Assembly (NCBI RefSeq): GCF_963678635.1
Contig: NC_087070.1
Coordinates: forward strand, 22,245,419 to 22,309,418
Direction: 5' to 3'
From: Symsagittifera roscoffensis
Lineage: Eukaryota > Xenacoelomorpha > Acoela > Convolutidae
DNA: 64,000 nucleotides
Both the position numbers and the translations under genes were made by a program. Position 1 is the first letter of the stretch. Each line of letters begins with the position of its first letter. Below the pieces are notes generated by a model, which saw only the letters and a list, made by a program, of their open reading frames with translations, did no database searches and had not been told where the DNA came from. This document shows, one piece after another, positions 9,788-21,091 of the stretch.

Positions 9788-10429
9788 TTGGGTATGGAAG
9801 CGGAAACTGTATGTAATACACCGACTGTTAACCTTCATAGTGATTTAGATCAACCAAGGAGTACCGTAACAAGCCAGACAAACACGCAGACAACGGTCAC
9901 TTTACCAACGGGCACAAGTGACGACCCAATTCGAGTGGATAGCTCTCCGGAGAAGTCAGTGGAGACACCAAAGACCCCGATACCCGCAAAACTTCGTGCA
10001 AGAAGAAATCCAGGCCCCCCGAAATTCTATGGCGATAGACGGTTTATCGACCAAGTGACGCTCGGAACGGAGACCATTAGTGCAGTAGACTCCGATGACG
10101 AACCGCTTATTACGTTTTCCGGTGCAAAGAGTCCAAAACAAAATCCATCATACTGTGCGACGTCCCCCTCGGATTATCTTACACCCATCGATGAGATCCC
10201 ACGTCATACGATTTTGGTTGCTGAAACCGCACAAGACCAACTCTCAACACCTTCCTCTCAGGCGACAAGGACCGCATGGGTATCGCCACCATTGGTAGAA
10301 GTTACCAGTAATACTCAGGACGACGACAATAGTGACATATCCTCGGGTATCGATACCGATGTAAGAATAGAGGCAGATAATTTCCATACTAGATACAACT
10401 CTACGGTCTCAAACTCTGAAAACTTTTAA
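9788..10429 (+). CDS. E1 polyprotein tail, Thr/Ser/Asp-rich, function unknown
   Basis: 213 codons of low-complexity, acidic and Thr/Ser-rich protein. Blocks such as DDPIRVDSSPE, YGDRRFID and RHTILVAET recur in E2 (DNPIMIDSIPE, RQILVAET), so the segment is under shared descent. It follows integrase in a different frame, and alignment with E2 suggests it was once the C-terminus of the same polyprotein. I do not recognise a domain. It sits where some gypsy elements carry env, but no signal peptide or membrane segment is visible. Confidence 0.55.
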   Translation: MGMEAETVCNTPTVNLHSDLDQPRSTVTSQTNTQTTVTLPTGTSDDPIRVDSSPEKSVETPKTPIPAKLRARRNPGPPKFYGDRRFIDQVTLGTETISAVDSDDEPLITFSGAKSPKQNPSYCATSPSDYLTPIDEIPRHTILVAETAQDQLSTPSSQATRTAWVSPPLVEVTSNTQDDDNSDISSGIDTDVRIEADNFHTRYNSTVSNSENF

Positions 10430-10803
10430 ACTGTGGTAACATGACATGTTACGTATTTGATTTAGCTTTTATCCATTGGATACCCAAATTTTTTTTAAAA
10501 TTATTTACCTAGTTAGTGAGTTAGTTAGTTTGCTTTAATTGTACAAACGCTACATAACCCCAATTGTACATATCATTTTGTACATTCAGTGTTGATATCT
10601 GTGTAAACCTGTAAGTAGCTTGCATATATTACCATATAATCACCTCCATTGTAATTTGTACTCTCTGTAAAAATCCATTGGTGCTAAATGCGGTTACGTT
10701 TTGTTTCTTCTTTGGCCCTGGTGGAGCGAGGGGAAATGGAGTATATGTGTGATATTGGCTACATCGTTGAGCGGGCAGATATTAATTTTTGCGCAGTGGG
10801 GAA
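10430..10803 (+). other. E1 3' untranslated region and polypurine tract
   Basis: AT-rich non-coding stretch between the last frame and the 3' LTR. The purine run GGGGAA at 10798-10803 directly abuts TGTTGTG and is the likely plus-strand primer. A second purine run, GGAGCGAGGGGAAATGGAG, lies at about 10722-10740. Confidence 0.65.
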
Positions 10804-11016
10804 TGTTGTGATTCAGTATTTTTAGTATGTTATAACCTTGACCTCTATTATCCAATTACGTACCAGTCAATGTTAACTCAACGAAGTCCAGTGGACTTCG
10901 GTTCACTAGTTACTCTTTTTAGACTACAGTCAGTTTTAATTCAACCAATACTTTTATTCTCTTTTAATTTTAGTTAGATACAATAGTTACCAGTGGTACA
11001 TCTCAACTCTTTATTA
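10804..11016 (+). repeat. E1 3' LTR
   Basis: 213 bp; same ends as the 5' LTR, with about 10 extra bp near its start (around 10818-10828). The TSD TTTAC follows at 11017-11021. Confidence 0.93.
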
Positions 11017-11173
11017 TTTACAGTATAGTCCTTGTAATTAAGCATTTCCATAAGTAAAAATCAGTTTAGCGTTTTCTGCTTCCTCTAGTGTATATTCTGT
11101 GCTTAAAAAACTAAATAGCGTCATCGTCGCGATTCGGCGTTACTCAGCACGTAACGAATATATTGTATAAAGT

Positions 11174-11569
11174 TTATTTCAAATCGTTTTGAGATTGCGT
11201 TGATATGAAAAAATGAGCATCTGAGAAAAGCAGCCCTTGCAAGCAACGCTCAGTCTCAAGAATATTGAACGGCTGGTAGATGCTAAGCTTTGTTTGGTAA
11301 AGTTTGAGGTCTAGCCTCAGACAAAGCAGGGTAATCTTGAGATCGAAGTTGTTGTCGACGAAAGACGTCAAAAGCAGGCCGTAGCAACCATTCAACTCGA
11401 TCAAACTACGACCTTGATGAACAATTGCAACCTGCATGTCAGCTCCAGATTTAGCTATGTACCTGCCGCTAGCTCGGCATCTCAATTCGGACCCTGTTTC
11501 TGAGTGTAAGTCCTGCTCAAGACTCTTGCAGGACTTTTGCAGGAAACTGGCTGTGTTGATAATCTTCAT
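11174..11569 (-). CDS. Unassigned 131-codon reading frame
   Basis: Lies between E1 and G1, the only non-mobile stretch in this part, and is less AT-rich than its flanks. The predicted protein begins MKIINTASFLQKSCKSLEQ and contains several Cys and Leu-rich stretches but no motif I recognise. It could be a host exon, a decayed gene or chance. There is no supporting start context, intron or neighbour. Confidence 0.25.
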   Translation of the reverse strand: MKIINTASFLQKSCKSLEQDLHSETGSELRCRASGRYIAKSGADMQVAIVHQGRSLIELNGCYGLLLTSFVDNNFDLKITLLCLRLDLKLYQTKLSIYQPFNILETERCLQGLLFSDAHFFISTQSQNDLK

Positions 11570-11619
11570 CCAAACGTGAGTTTGCGTGCAATCACACTCA
11601 ACTTTTTGGTATAAATTTT

Positions 11620-12029
11620 TGAGTTAAGTTCGATGGTCTAATTCATAGAGTATTTACGGATAGGGTACACCGTCTGCTCGTCACGCTATTTAATTTTCGG
11701 TCGGATAGATTCGTGCAACTTCTTAGTCTAATACCGATCCTAATCTTACTCTTATATCCACTAGTCTCAGGGTGTTTAACTAGTCTCTGCTAGGCTCAAT
11801 AGATCTAAAGTATACTGGCTTATTTGCGACTGCTGAAGTTCTCTTGGAGAGGTAACTAATTTCTAAGTTAAATTCAAATCTCTCTGGATCTGAAATTACA
11901 AGTAATTTCAGCACTTACAAATAAGTGGGTTGTTAGTTAGATGGATTATGATTGGTTAATATTAAATATTTTACAGTGGTAAAATATCTAATTTATCCAA
12001 TGATAAAATGTAGTTTAGATCAGGTTCCA
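11620..12029 (-). repeat. G1 3' LTR
   Basis: 410 bp, plus-strand ends TGAGTTA and GGTTCCA; 3-bp indel and about 20 substitutions relative to 34144-34550. On the minus strand a short purine run, GGATGGG (12030-12036), directly precedes it and may be the polypurine tract. Confidence 0.85.
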
Positions 12030-12072
12030 CCCATCCGGGGTTTACAGAGTTTATAGATTTATCTTTCTTTCT

Positions 12073-13453
12073 GCAATTGAAGGATGGATGATGAACGTTG
12101 GTATTTGGGGAACATCATTTTCTTATCCGGTTCCTCTTGAAGGACGCTGGAATCAGGGATAGGAAATTGTTATTACGTCATTCGACAACGACTGTGATCC
12201 TTAATGAAATCAATCCGATTTCAAAATGGTTTGCTATGTCAGGTGTTTTTCTGTATTAGTAGAGAGCTGTTTTGTGTGCAGCCTCGTCTGGGAATGGCGT
12301 GAGAATCGTGTTTGGAAGGGATGCCTTGGAGCTCGGATCTGTACGTATACTTGAACATCGAGGTGGTCATTGGTCTAGTTCAATAAAGTCCTTTTCTGCA
12401 AAGTCAGGTCGTACTCTAAATCCTTTGAGTCGTGATTGTGGACGGCATGTCGGTTGTGTTTAGCCATTCTTTTGTTCAAGTGTGATGGGATCGTCTAGTC
12501 TTTAGATGTTCGTCTTTGTTGTTGTGTATGATCTATATACTGCATATTTTTGATTTACATTTTATAAACTTCTGTTAATCTGGTTTTTAGTCATGATCTT
12601 AGTTAGTTGTTTTCGAAAAAGCGTTTTATTTTAGTTCGTTTATTTTGAAGAGCTACTCACCCTTGAGTACCTATTATTAAAAATTGAAGTGTGGTCACAA
12701 AGCGTGGGTGTAGCGCGGTGGGTTAGACCGGCTATAAGCATGCTCAGGACGTCCTTCTCTGGTGGGTTAGGCCAGGAATAGGATTGTGATTTCATGCTGT
12801 TTCTTTGAGAGGTCCTGTTTTGTGATAACGTTTTATGTTGGTTTTTTCTGGTCTTTCTTATGTTACTTTGGTTGTGTCCTTTTTTCAAAAATCAAATTGT
12901 TTTTGTTTTGGGTTTGTCTTACAACTTTTTTGTGTTTTATGATTTCTTTCTGAGACTTTATAATAGTCTTCAAAAGAATAAATTATCCAGTTTTAAGCTG
13001 GGTTAATCCGGTTTGGGTACCGTTGGTTTTCTTTTCTTAGTCATGCTGTTATTTTATGATTTGTGGTGTTTAGTCAGCTGCGTTGGTTAGTTTGGTTTAG
13101 TATATAATTCCTTTTCAACCGGGTTAAAGGAAAGTTTGAAAATTGTTACTGCTAATTTGAGTTGTTGTTAGTGAAAACTAGAAACATAAAATCATTATTT
13201 AAACAATTATTCGTGGGCGAGCTGTGCGAGTTTGGATAGAATGCTTGTGCGAATGGCTGAAAATTTTGAAAAGGTTAGTACTGCTTTCTCATTTTATGAA
13301 TTTATTGCATTGATGTTGAATTTTACTGCTTTTGGGGAATTTTAGAATTTTAAAATTATAAATTTTCATTGTATCTAATTTTACTTCTTCTTGGGGAGAT
13401 AATTTATAAATGAATTTACTACATTGGGTATGAATTTTACTACATTGTTTAGT
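12073..13453. repeat. 1,381-bp tandem repeat, copy A
   Basis: First copy of a tandem pair; starts GCAATTGAAGGATGG. The next copy starts at 13454. The copies differ by scattered substitutions and small indels. Confidence 0.85.
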
Positions 13454-14830
13454 GCAGTTGAAAGATGGATGATGAACGTTGGTATTTGGCGAACATCATT
13501 TTCTTATCCGGTTCCTCTTGAAGGACGCTGGAATCAGGGATAGGAAATTGTTATTACGTCATTCGACAACGACTGTGATCCTTAATGAAATCAATCCGAT
13601 TTCAAAATGGTTTGCTATGTCAGGTTTTTTTCTGTATTAGTAGAGAGCTGTTTTGTGTGCAGCCTCGTCTGGGAATGGCGTGAGAATCGTGTTTGGATGG
13701 GATGCCTTGGAGCTCGGATCTGTACGTATACTTGAACATCGAGGTGGTCATTGGTCTAGTTCAATGAAGTCCTTTTCTGCAAAGTCAAATCGTACTCTAA
13801 ATCCTTTGAGTCGTGATTGTGGACGGCATGTCGGTTGTGTTTAGCCATTATTTTGTTCAAGTGTGATGGGATCGTCTAGTCTTTAGATGTTCGTCTTTGT
13901 TGTTGTGTATGATCTATATACTGCATATTTTTGATTTACATTTTATAAATTTCTGTTAATCTGGTTTTTAGTCATGATCTTAGTTAGTTGTTTTCACAAA
14001 AGCGTTTTATTTTAGTTCGTTTATTTTGAAGAGTTACTCACCCTTGAGTACCTATTATTAAAAATTGAAGTGTGGTCACAAAGCGTGGGTGTAGCGCGGT
14101 GGGTTAGGCCGGCTATAAGCATGCTCAGGACGTCCTTCTCTGGTGGGTTAAGCCAGGAATGGGATTGTGATTTCATGCTGTTTCTTTGAGAGGTCATGTT
14201 TTGTGATAACGTTTTATGTTGATTTCTTCTGGTCTTTCTTATGTTACTTTGGTTGTGCCCTTTTTTCAAAAATCCAATTGTTTTTGGTTTGGGTTTGTCT
14301 TTCGACTTTTTTGTGTTTTATTATTTATTTCTTAGACTTTAAAATAGTCTTCAAAAGAATAAATTATCCAGTTTTAAGCTGGGTTAATCCGGTTTGGGTA
14401 CCGTTGGTTTTCTTTTCTTAGTCATGCTGTTATTTTATGATTTGTGGTGTTTAGTAAGCTGCGTTGGTTAGTTTGGTTTAGTATATAATTCCTTTTCAAC
14501 CGGGTTAGAGGAAAGTTTGAAAATTGTTACTGCTAATTTGAGTTGTTGTTACTGAAAACTCGAAACAAAAAAATCATTATTTAAACAATTCTTTGTGGGC
14601 GAGCTGTGCGAATTTGGATCGAATTCTTGTGCGAATGAATGAAAATATTGAAAAAGTTAGTACTGCTTTCTCATTTTATGAATTTATTGCATTGAAATTG
14701 AATTTTACTGCTTTTGGGGAGTTTTAAAATTATAAATTTTCATTGTATCTAATTTTACTTCTTCTTGGGGAGATAATTTATAAATGAAATTACTACATTG
14801 GGAATGAATTTTACTACATTATTTAGTGCA
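13454..14830. repeat. 1,381-bp tandem repeat, copy B
   Basis: Second copy; starts GCAGTTGAAAGATGG and ends at ATTTAGTGCA. Same orientation as copy A. Confidence 0.85.
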
Positions 14831-15001
14831 AAAGATTTAGGAGTTTTATTTATAAATTAACAAGTTTGTATTTTTATTTGTGTTTCTTCTGTTTTGTAGA
14901 TGATTGTGCTGTGAAGACTAAAAGACCAAATCAACCATTGATAGAAAATGGTTAGTATAATTTAAATTTATTAGTTAAAATTAATTTAATTCATATTTAC
15001 C

Positions 15002-16812
15002 TTAATCATCTGGGAAAAAGCCATGTGGGAAGATGTCGTGAATTAATTCTGATGTTGTTAGTAATTTGGCTAGTATGCGTATAACACTTTTAGTCTGTAG
15101 CAGTGGCCAAAGCAATTGAAGTGCGTTGATGGTGTTTAGCTCTTCTGTGCCTACTGCGAATTCTTGAGGTGTGTTTTGAATGTGGTTAGAAATTTTATGA
15201 TTATATTTAGTATTATGAATAAACTCTAGTATGGGTATTTCGATAGGTTGTATGAATTCGTGCGGGATAATGAAGGGTCTTGATTCTTCATCATTGAAGG
15301 TCTTCGTGATGGGGCAAAATATATACATTTGTGTGACTGGATCGTAATTGCGGAGGATGCCGTGGAGGCTAGTATTTTTAATGCAATATGTAAAATTAAG
15401 AAAGAATGGTGACGTGTACTTTGAATTAATAAACTGAAAACGATGGTGTGGTTGTCGTGATGGTGTATGTAAATCAAAATGGTTTTGTATAAAACGATAA
15501 TATGTGTAAGTGTGCGTTTGTTTAGTGCGTAACATTATATCGTGGTAACAGTGCAAATCGCGTTCCCGTGGTGAAAGAAAGTGATAGGTTAGTGAAAATA
15601 TCTGAAATTTATCATAGAAGCTTTCATATGCTTGTATGTCAACTAGTGCTTCTGAAAATATATGATCGTGCTTTTTATCAAAAATATTAAGTGTAAATAA
15701 GTATGATGTTTTATTGAAAAATTTTTTGGTTAGTTGCGGGTTTGCAAAATGGTATTCGTCTAAGAATTGATCATGGTTAGGACGGATGATATTAAGATCG
15801 TAGTATTCTATTGGGAAATAGTTAGCTCGGGGTGCGGTGAAGGTTTTTAATAACTTTTTATATCCAACATAAGTAAATTGACGAGGTGTTAATGATGTGG
15901 TGAGTCTATATAGTATATTTTTGTTTTTCTCTTTATTTTCATTAGTATTAGTTAGTGGTAGTTAAAGGGGGTTAGTATAAATGTAGTAAGCTGTCCAATG
16001 AAGTGTTGGCATTAAAACGTGCTCATCAACAAAATTTCGTGTTTCATTAGGAATGGTAGAGGTATTTAAGGTATATTGTGGAAATGAGGGTAGGGTTATT
16101 TCAAGAAAGTTTTTAGTGTTTGTGTGTTCTGGGTGGTTGATTTGTTCTTTGGCTGTTCCGGGTTTGGTTGTAAATGGGTGATTTGGAAATTTTCTTTCAA
16201 AAGTGCGGTAAGCTCAGTTAGTGCTGGTAGGTGTTTCGGTGGATGTGGATGATTGGGCGAAAGCTGGAGTGTAAGCTGAAGAAGGTGTAGGAGTTGGTGG
16301 ATTTGATGATGTTACTGTTGATGATAGTTGATGTATCGTAAGAGTGTGGGGGTATGTTAATTGTTGTTGTAATGTAATAAAATTTTCAAGTTCTTCGGAA
16401 GTTTGGATGTTATCTGGGGAGTTATTACGTGATTTGTCGGAATTAAATGGAGAATAGGTTGGGGTTACTTGGGAAGCGTAAGAGGGAGTGGAAAGGGATG
16501 GGAGTGGATGACTGGTTTGTATGGGTTGAAGGGGGTGTTTTGAAATTCTGAAGAATTGGTCTGGGTATGGGTAGAGGGAGATGGTTCGGAGTCTGCGAAT
16601 TCATCGGGAGTTTCTACATCGGAGTTGTTAAATTGTGAGATAGTATGAAAAACTGAAATATCTGAGTTAGTATCAGAATTCATGCTTGGTGGTATATTAA
16701 TAACTGGAGAATCGGGTGGCGGGAAAGCAAAAAAGGGGGTAATTGGGATTTGAGTTTGGAGGTTGGCTGGGTGGGAATTTGAGCGATGGAGGGATCCAAT
16801 TTGTCGGCTCAT
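15002..16812 (-). pseudogene. G1 extra 3' gene of about 600 codons, function unknown
   Basis: Starts MSRQIGSLHRSN at 16812, about 150 nt after the env-like gene, and ends HGFFPDD at 15002. The N-terminal third (16812-16465) is Pro/Ser/Thr-rich. The frame then shifts by one and continues with two in-frame stops (near 16216 and 15963) to a C-terminal half rich in Tyr, Phe, His and Asn, with blocks such as TPRQFTYVGYKKLL and IEYYDLNIIRP. The C-terminal 320 codons are open. No signal peptide or membrane helix is clear. I do not recognise a family. The length of the open stretches and the composition suggest a former real gene, possibly an accessory protein of the element. Confidence 0.55.
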
Positions 16813-16960
16813 CGTGGGCTAAAAATACAGATTACTTTGAAATTGAAAAGTAGTGGTATGAGGTTGTTCGATAAATTGTTCATATGTATTATCATTTTGT
16901 GACTGATGTGTCATTATGTGTTGAATGGGGCTTTGTGTTGCGTTTGATCTAAAATTTGGA

Positions 16961-19099
16961 TTACTCGTGATTGCTAGGTTTCGAAAAAGAAAAACGTGCT
17001 ACACTTGCTTGGCGGTTTACTTGTGTGTGTATAGCGCATGTGTTATAGATTCCTTTTAATAGTGAGAGAAGAAATCCAATAAAATTAGACATTGCGTATA
17101 AGATAGTCAATACTTCTAAGATGTAATATGGCCATCCTAGAAAGGCGAGAATTTCGTTTTTTAAGATTACAAAACTGAAAATAGTTATTGGTGAAATATC
17201 TTGTGGTCGGTATTTTTCACCGTTTAAATAGATGTAATCTTTGATGTCTTTAAAATATCCACTGTAGTCCTGTGCGTAAATGTCTGAAAATCCTGCGATT
17301 TCTGCAAGTTTTCTTAAATTTTGGTCTATTGATTGTCGTTGAATAGTGTCCATCTGTGTTAGTAGTTCTTGAAACTGTTGTGTTCTAATGTGATATTGTA
17401 TGTCGGATTTAGAATGTATACCTATCGATTGTAGGTCAATATTTGGGTTACGAGCGATAGCTCGGATACTTTCTGGTGAAAACTTTTTTTAATGGCGGCA
17501 TTAATGTTGGGTATGGTGTTAATAGATAGTTTTTATCCTCATCGGGATTTAATTGTACTACGTTGTGGCTATTTTCTGATCCACATGGTACTGCTGTGTC
17601 CCGAAAATATGTTCGTCTTGAGAATGTATCGACAAAATATACTTTTTTTTGTAGAATATGGGGATTCTTTTATAACAACGTTTATCTTCAAAAACATATA
17701 ATGGTGATACGTTTTTGGTGCAAGTATAAAATCATAAAATGTTTCCTTTGTAATCAAGAAAATTTGATCTATTTCCTGATAATAAATATCCTGCGTAGGG
17801 TATTTTTAATACTGCTAGTGCTAGTGACTGTAGAATTTGTTGTTCTTTCAAGTTCACATAATTGGTGTAGTGTTTCTGATTCTGAGAGTGTCATTTTTTG
17901 AAAAATTCTACTAATTGTGTAGTCTAATTTCATATCTAAGTGAATATCATAGTGAATTGCGCCAAAATATGTGCGGTTCATGAGTGATAGTTCTTGTAAT
18001 CGTGTACTATCGGCGTCTTGTGGTTTTAATTTTCCACCTATTTTTCCTATGTTTTTCTGAAATTTTACTGAAAATTTTGTAAATTGGTGTTTTATATTTA
18101 CATGCTAGTTCTGTTTCCGGGTATATTTGAAATCGTGTTAGTTTATTCTCTATATTGTGGAGGTTTCTAAATTTAGCGTTATTGCTTCTGATTTGTTCAG
18201 AACTGACTTCTTCAAATGGGATTGATTCAATAAAAAAATTTTGGTGAAATTTAATCATTCTGGCGAGTATTTTTCTTCAGGAAACCATACAATGGTTGCT
18301 TGTGTGCGTGTTGTAGGATCGCAATATCCTTGGTCGTTTTTGCAAGGGAGTCGAATGCCTTGGTAAAGGATCATGTCGTCTTTTAAATCTCGTGTTATTT
18401 GTACTTTTTCAAGTTGTATTTTCCAATCAAAAAACATTATTTCTTGATATCCTTTTCCTTTTTGTATCTGCTTTGCAATTTGAAGGGTCATTGATACCTA
18501 TATGAGGTATCCAGTGTTTATTATTTAGATTGTATGTCAAACTTCCGTTGTTCCATGAAAGGGGAAATTTCTATCTAGTCTAATGTGACCATAGTGTTTT
18601 TCAAGTTCTGCTTGATGTGCTAGGTCTGGAAAAATTTGAAAATTTAAAGTTTTCTATTTATTCCGTCGTTTTGTGTTAAGTTTAGTCGTTTAAGTTCATT
18701 CTTACAGTCTTCAGGGCTAAGATGGAGTAATTTTTCGATATTACTTTGATAGAAAGATTCGTGGTCTAATCGGTTTTTAATTCCGTTTGAGACTTGCGAG
18801 CAATGTACTTTCTTTTCAGAAAATGTTGCTGCGAATTTGCATCCTGTTAATGTTGTTGATCGGGCTTTTGAGTATAGTGTGGCTACTATATTTGTTGTTT
18901 CTATTGCTTGTGGTTCGGATTAGCATTGTGTGACTCGATTTCTAGCGTACTTGTGTAGTGTTTTTTGTTCGTTTTCTTCACAATCATAGTGTGTTACTAT
19001 TAAATCCTGAGGTCCTGTGCGAGGAGATGGCTTTGTATGTTGTTCGGGAAAAATTAGAAAAAGAATGTGTTGAAACGTAAATATCTTTAGAATATACAT
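16961..19099 (-). pseudogene. env: G1 envelope-like glycoprotein, copy A with C-terminus (broken)
   Basis: About 710 codons of sequence after integrase and a Pro/Ser-rich frame, the position of env in retroviruses. It opens with a hydrophobic signal-like segment (MYILKIFTFQHILFLIF), then a Cys-rich ectodomain with possible N-glycosylation sites. The last readable frame (17353-16961) has a strongly hydrophobic segment (YYILEVLTILYAMSNFIGFL) as expected for a membrane anchor, followed by a short basic tail. Cys spacing and blocks such as CKNDQGYCD and QLCELER recall chuvirus-type glycoproteins, but this is by eye only. Stops and frameshifts (for example a TAG in the first 60 codons) split it into at least five frames. 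It would have mediated membrane attachment and fusion if intact. Confidence 0.5.
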
Positions 19100-19361
19100 G
19101 TGTATGATAATCCGGAGTATAGGTTATAAAATGTTATGTATCCAATTGTGTTTTTGGTATATCTATCGTATTTATATATTACTTCAGTTGTTATAAATGG
19201 AGGAGGTAGTGATTGAGCTGTTATGTTTGGTAGACTTAAAGGAAAAGGGTGTTGAACAACATTATTCAGTCTGATTGTGATTTCAAATTTTAGTTGGAGA
19301 CTGTTTGTTGAAGTATTTGAATGTTATGTTCTCGGATGTCGTCGTGTATATCTTGTCTATA

Positions 19362-20234
19362 TTAAAAACTATTAAGTGCCCAACTATGGAGTCGGTTACT
19401 TTGTTGTCCAAATAGTGGAGGAGGTGCTACGAAAGTGTTCCAATCTAATCGTAAAGGGATATTTGACGATGAATGTTCTCGGTATCTAGCGTCGAGGTTG
19501 TTTGGGAAATTTAAAGGGAAAAGTGTCGGTGAGACTTGACTTAATGATGGTGTTGACGGGAGTGATAGTGTTTCTGGCAATGATGATAGCGTTGTATCAG
19601 AAGAAAGAACTATTGGTTCAATTACTATTTTCGGTTCACCTTGTGTATATGAGTGTGTTGTCCAATATGGTGGTCTTTCTGTCCTGTCTGGGGGATTAAA
19701 AGGGTTTTCTCGGATTTGTTGTGATGTGGGAGTTGAACCTAGGTAGTCTGAGCGTATATTTGAGGTGCTATGTTTTGAAAGGAGTGTAGGAGTTTCTGGT
19801 AGTGTACTGCTTGAAAGTTCTGAGGTAGTTGGTGTTGGTGATTGGGGTATATCAAAATGAACTCTGGGGGTTTGAAAATTTCTATTTCTTCGCGGGTGTA
19901 TAATTTGTCTATTTACTTCAACTGTATTTTGATTTTGACTAATATGTCTTATCCTATTTAAATTTTGTGGTAATGTGGGGTACAAATTATATGTTGGTTC
20001 ACTTAGGGATGCTTGTCGCTGAACCGGTTCTAGTGGTTCGGATAAGCGAGCATGTAGTTCTTCGAAAGTATACGGGTTATCTTGAAAAGAAATTCGTGTG
20101 GATGTTTGGGGGTTTTGGGTAGTTGTAGGTCTGACTGGATTTTCCTGGGAAGATGTCGGTGAAGACTGTTTTGGTGGTGGTTGGTTAGCAATTTTGGAAA
20201 TGTGAGTGATTAATCTGTTTCTTAGTGGGAAGAT
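19362..20234 (-). CDS. G1 Pro/Ser/Thr-rich frame before env, copy A
   Basis: Open for about 290 codons; the first ATG (19985) gives 207 residues beginning MYPTLPQNLNRIRHIS. Composition is very rich in Pro, Ser and Thr with SPTPTTSE-like and PPYWTTHSYT-like stretches, like a mucin-type or disordered region. It lies between pol and env. The upstream end overlaps a small membrane frame (20222-20317) in another frame, so the two may be parts of one former gene with an N-terminal membrane anchor. No family is recognised. Confidence 0.45.
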   Translation of the reverse strand: MFPLRNRLITHISKIANQPPPKQSSPTSSQENPVRPTTTQNPQTSTRISFQDNPYTFEELHARLSEPLEPVQRQASLSEPTYNLYPTLPQNLNRIRHISQNQNTVEVNRQIIHPRRNRNFQTPRVHFDIPQSPTPTTSELSSSTLPETPTLLSKHSTSNIRSDYLGSTPTSQQIRENPFNPPDRTERPPYWTTHSYTQGEPKIVIEPIVLSSDTTLSSLPETLSLPSTPSLSQVSPTLFPLNFPNNLDARYREHSSSNIPLRLDWNTFVAPPPLFGQQSNRLHSWALNSF

Positions 20235-20317
20235 TTATGTTTATTGTAATATTCTTCGATGAAAAGAATTAAAAGGATTGTTGCTAAGGCTAATGTGACT
20301 ATTGCCTTTTTACACAT
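20222..20317 (-). CDS. G1 31-residue membrane peptide, copy A
   Basis: Short frame starting MCKKAIVTLALATILLILF, a Lys-rich start followed by one hydrophobic helix, then a charged tail, and a stop at 20222. It overlaps the upstream end of the Pro/Ser-rich frame by 13 nt in a different frame. It could be a signal anchor cut off from that protein by a frameshift, or a small independent peptide. Confidence 0.3.
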   Translation of the reverse strand: MCKKAIVTLALATILLILFIEEYYNKHKSSH

Positions 20318-21091
20318 TTGCACATTGTCATAATTAGGGATGATAAAAATGTGATGAAGATTACGAATAGTAAAAAAATATCTGTTCTACTAAAAATTGT
20401 TCGTATCATTTAAATAGACTTTGAATTATCGTACCTGTGAATGTGGTCAATGATTGGGAGAGTTTGTTTTTATTTGTTGGGTAATCTGGGGAATTTTTGA
20501 AATATAGTCCTTTTTTACTTTAGGCTAATTTGCCATTTTTGGTTGGAAAGTTTTTGAGGTCTAAATTGGGAAAAAATTTTTGATCTTCACATTATTTGAT
20601 AATGGAGGGCTGTAATATTATGCTGGTGTTTATTTTAGTTGTCAAATTTTAGCAAGTTGCTTATTTTTGACCTGGATGTTGGAAAGTTATAGTTATAGAT
20701 ATGCCTGGAGATTAATATCTATCGGCTAGTAGGTTTGTGTTAGAGATATTGAAGGTGACGGATTTGAGTAAATCCTATTGGCTGAATTTGAACTAGAATT
20801 GTTGCGTGATTTTCAGCATATTATCTTGAAAATATGAAAGTTCAAAATGATTTAGAGATGTACGAATGATTGACTCTAAATTTAAAGTTGTTTTTAAAAT
20901 TCAAATGTCTTTAATAATTTAGATTGTGGGATGAATGTTTTGTAATTTTTACGTGGTTGATTTCTAAGTCGTGATAAAAATTTGTGTTCTGACTTTTCTA
21001 TTTGTTCTTGTGGTAAGACTTTTTCTATCATTTTCCTGTTTTTTCTTTCTTTTTGGGGTATTTTTGGGTCTGGTGTTTTTGTGTTTTGTTT

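Larger units (their letters stand above)
4485..11016 (+). mobile_element. Full-length Ty3/gypsy LTR retrotransposon E1
   Basis: A 6.5 kb element bounded by LTRs at 4485-4687 and 10804-11016. It is flanked by a perfect 5-bp target duplication, TTTAC (4480-4484 and 11017-11021). The order is gag, protease, RT, RNase H, integrase, tail, which is the Ty3/gypsy order. The LTRs differ by three substitutions and one indel of about 10 bp in the 3' LTR, so the insertion is fairly young. The coding region is interrupted by at least three frameshifts and a stop codon, so this copy is probably non-autonomous. It is closely related to E2 at 35,977-43,676. Confidence 0.95.
12030..15001 (-). other. G1 long 3' non-coding region with tandem duplication
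   Basis: Between the last G1 frame and the 3' LTR. It is mostly filled by two copies of a 1.38 kb unit and 170 bp of AT-rich DNA at 14831-15001. Small frames are repeated in both copies (plus strand 12272-12463 and 13653-13844; minus strand 12640-12888 and 14021-14269) but have no recognisable domain, and their conservation follows from the recent duplication. Confidence 0.6.
17764..21091. repeat. 3,328-bp tandem duplication, copy A
   Basis: Copy joined to the env C-terminus. It contains pol tail, small membrane frame, Pro/Ser-rich frame and the first part of env. The join at about 21091 shows shared TTGATCT at the breakpoints (also present near 17764 and 24447). Confidence 0.88.

Noticed and set aside
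12272-12463. 63-codon plus-strand frame repeated at 13653-13844
   Set aside because: Its conservation is explained by the recent tandem duplication, and there is no motif or start context.
12700-12730. tRNA-like stretch TAGCGCGGTGGGTTAGACC
   Set aside because: Looks like a box A but no box B or clover-leaf could be found downstream, so not called as tRNA or SINE.
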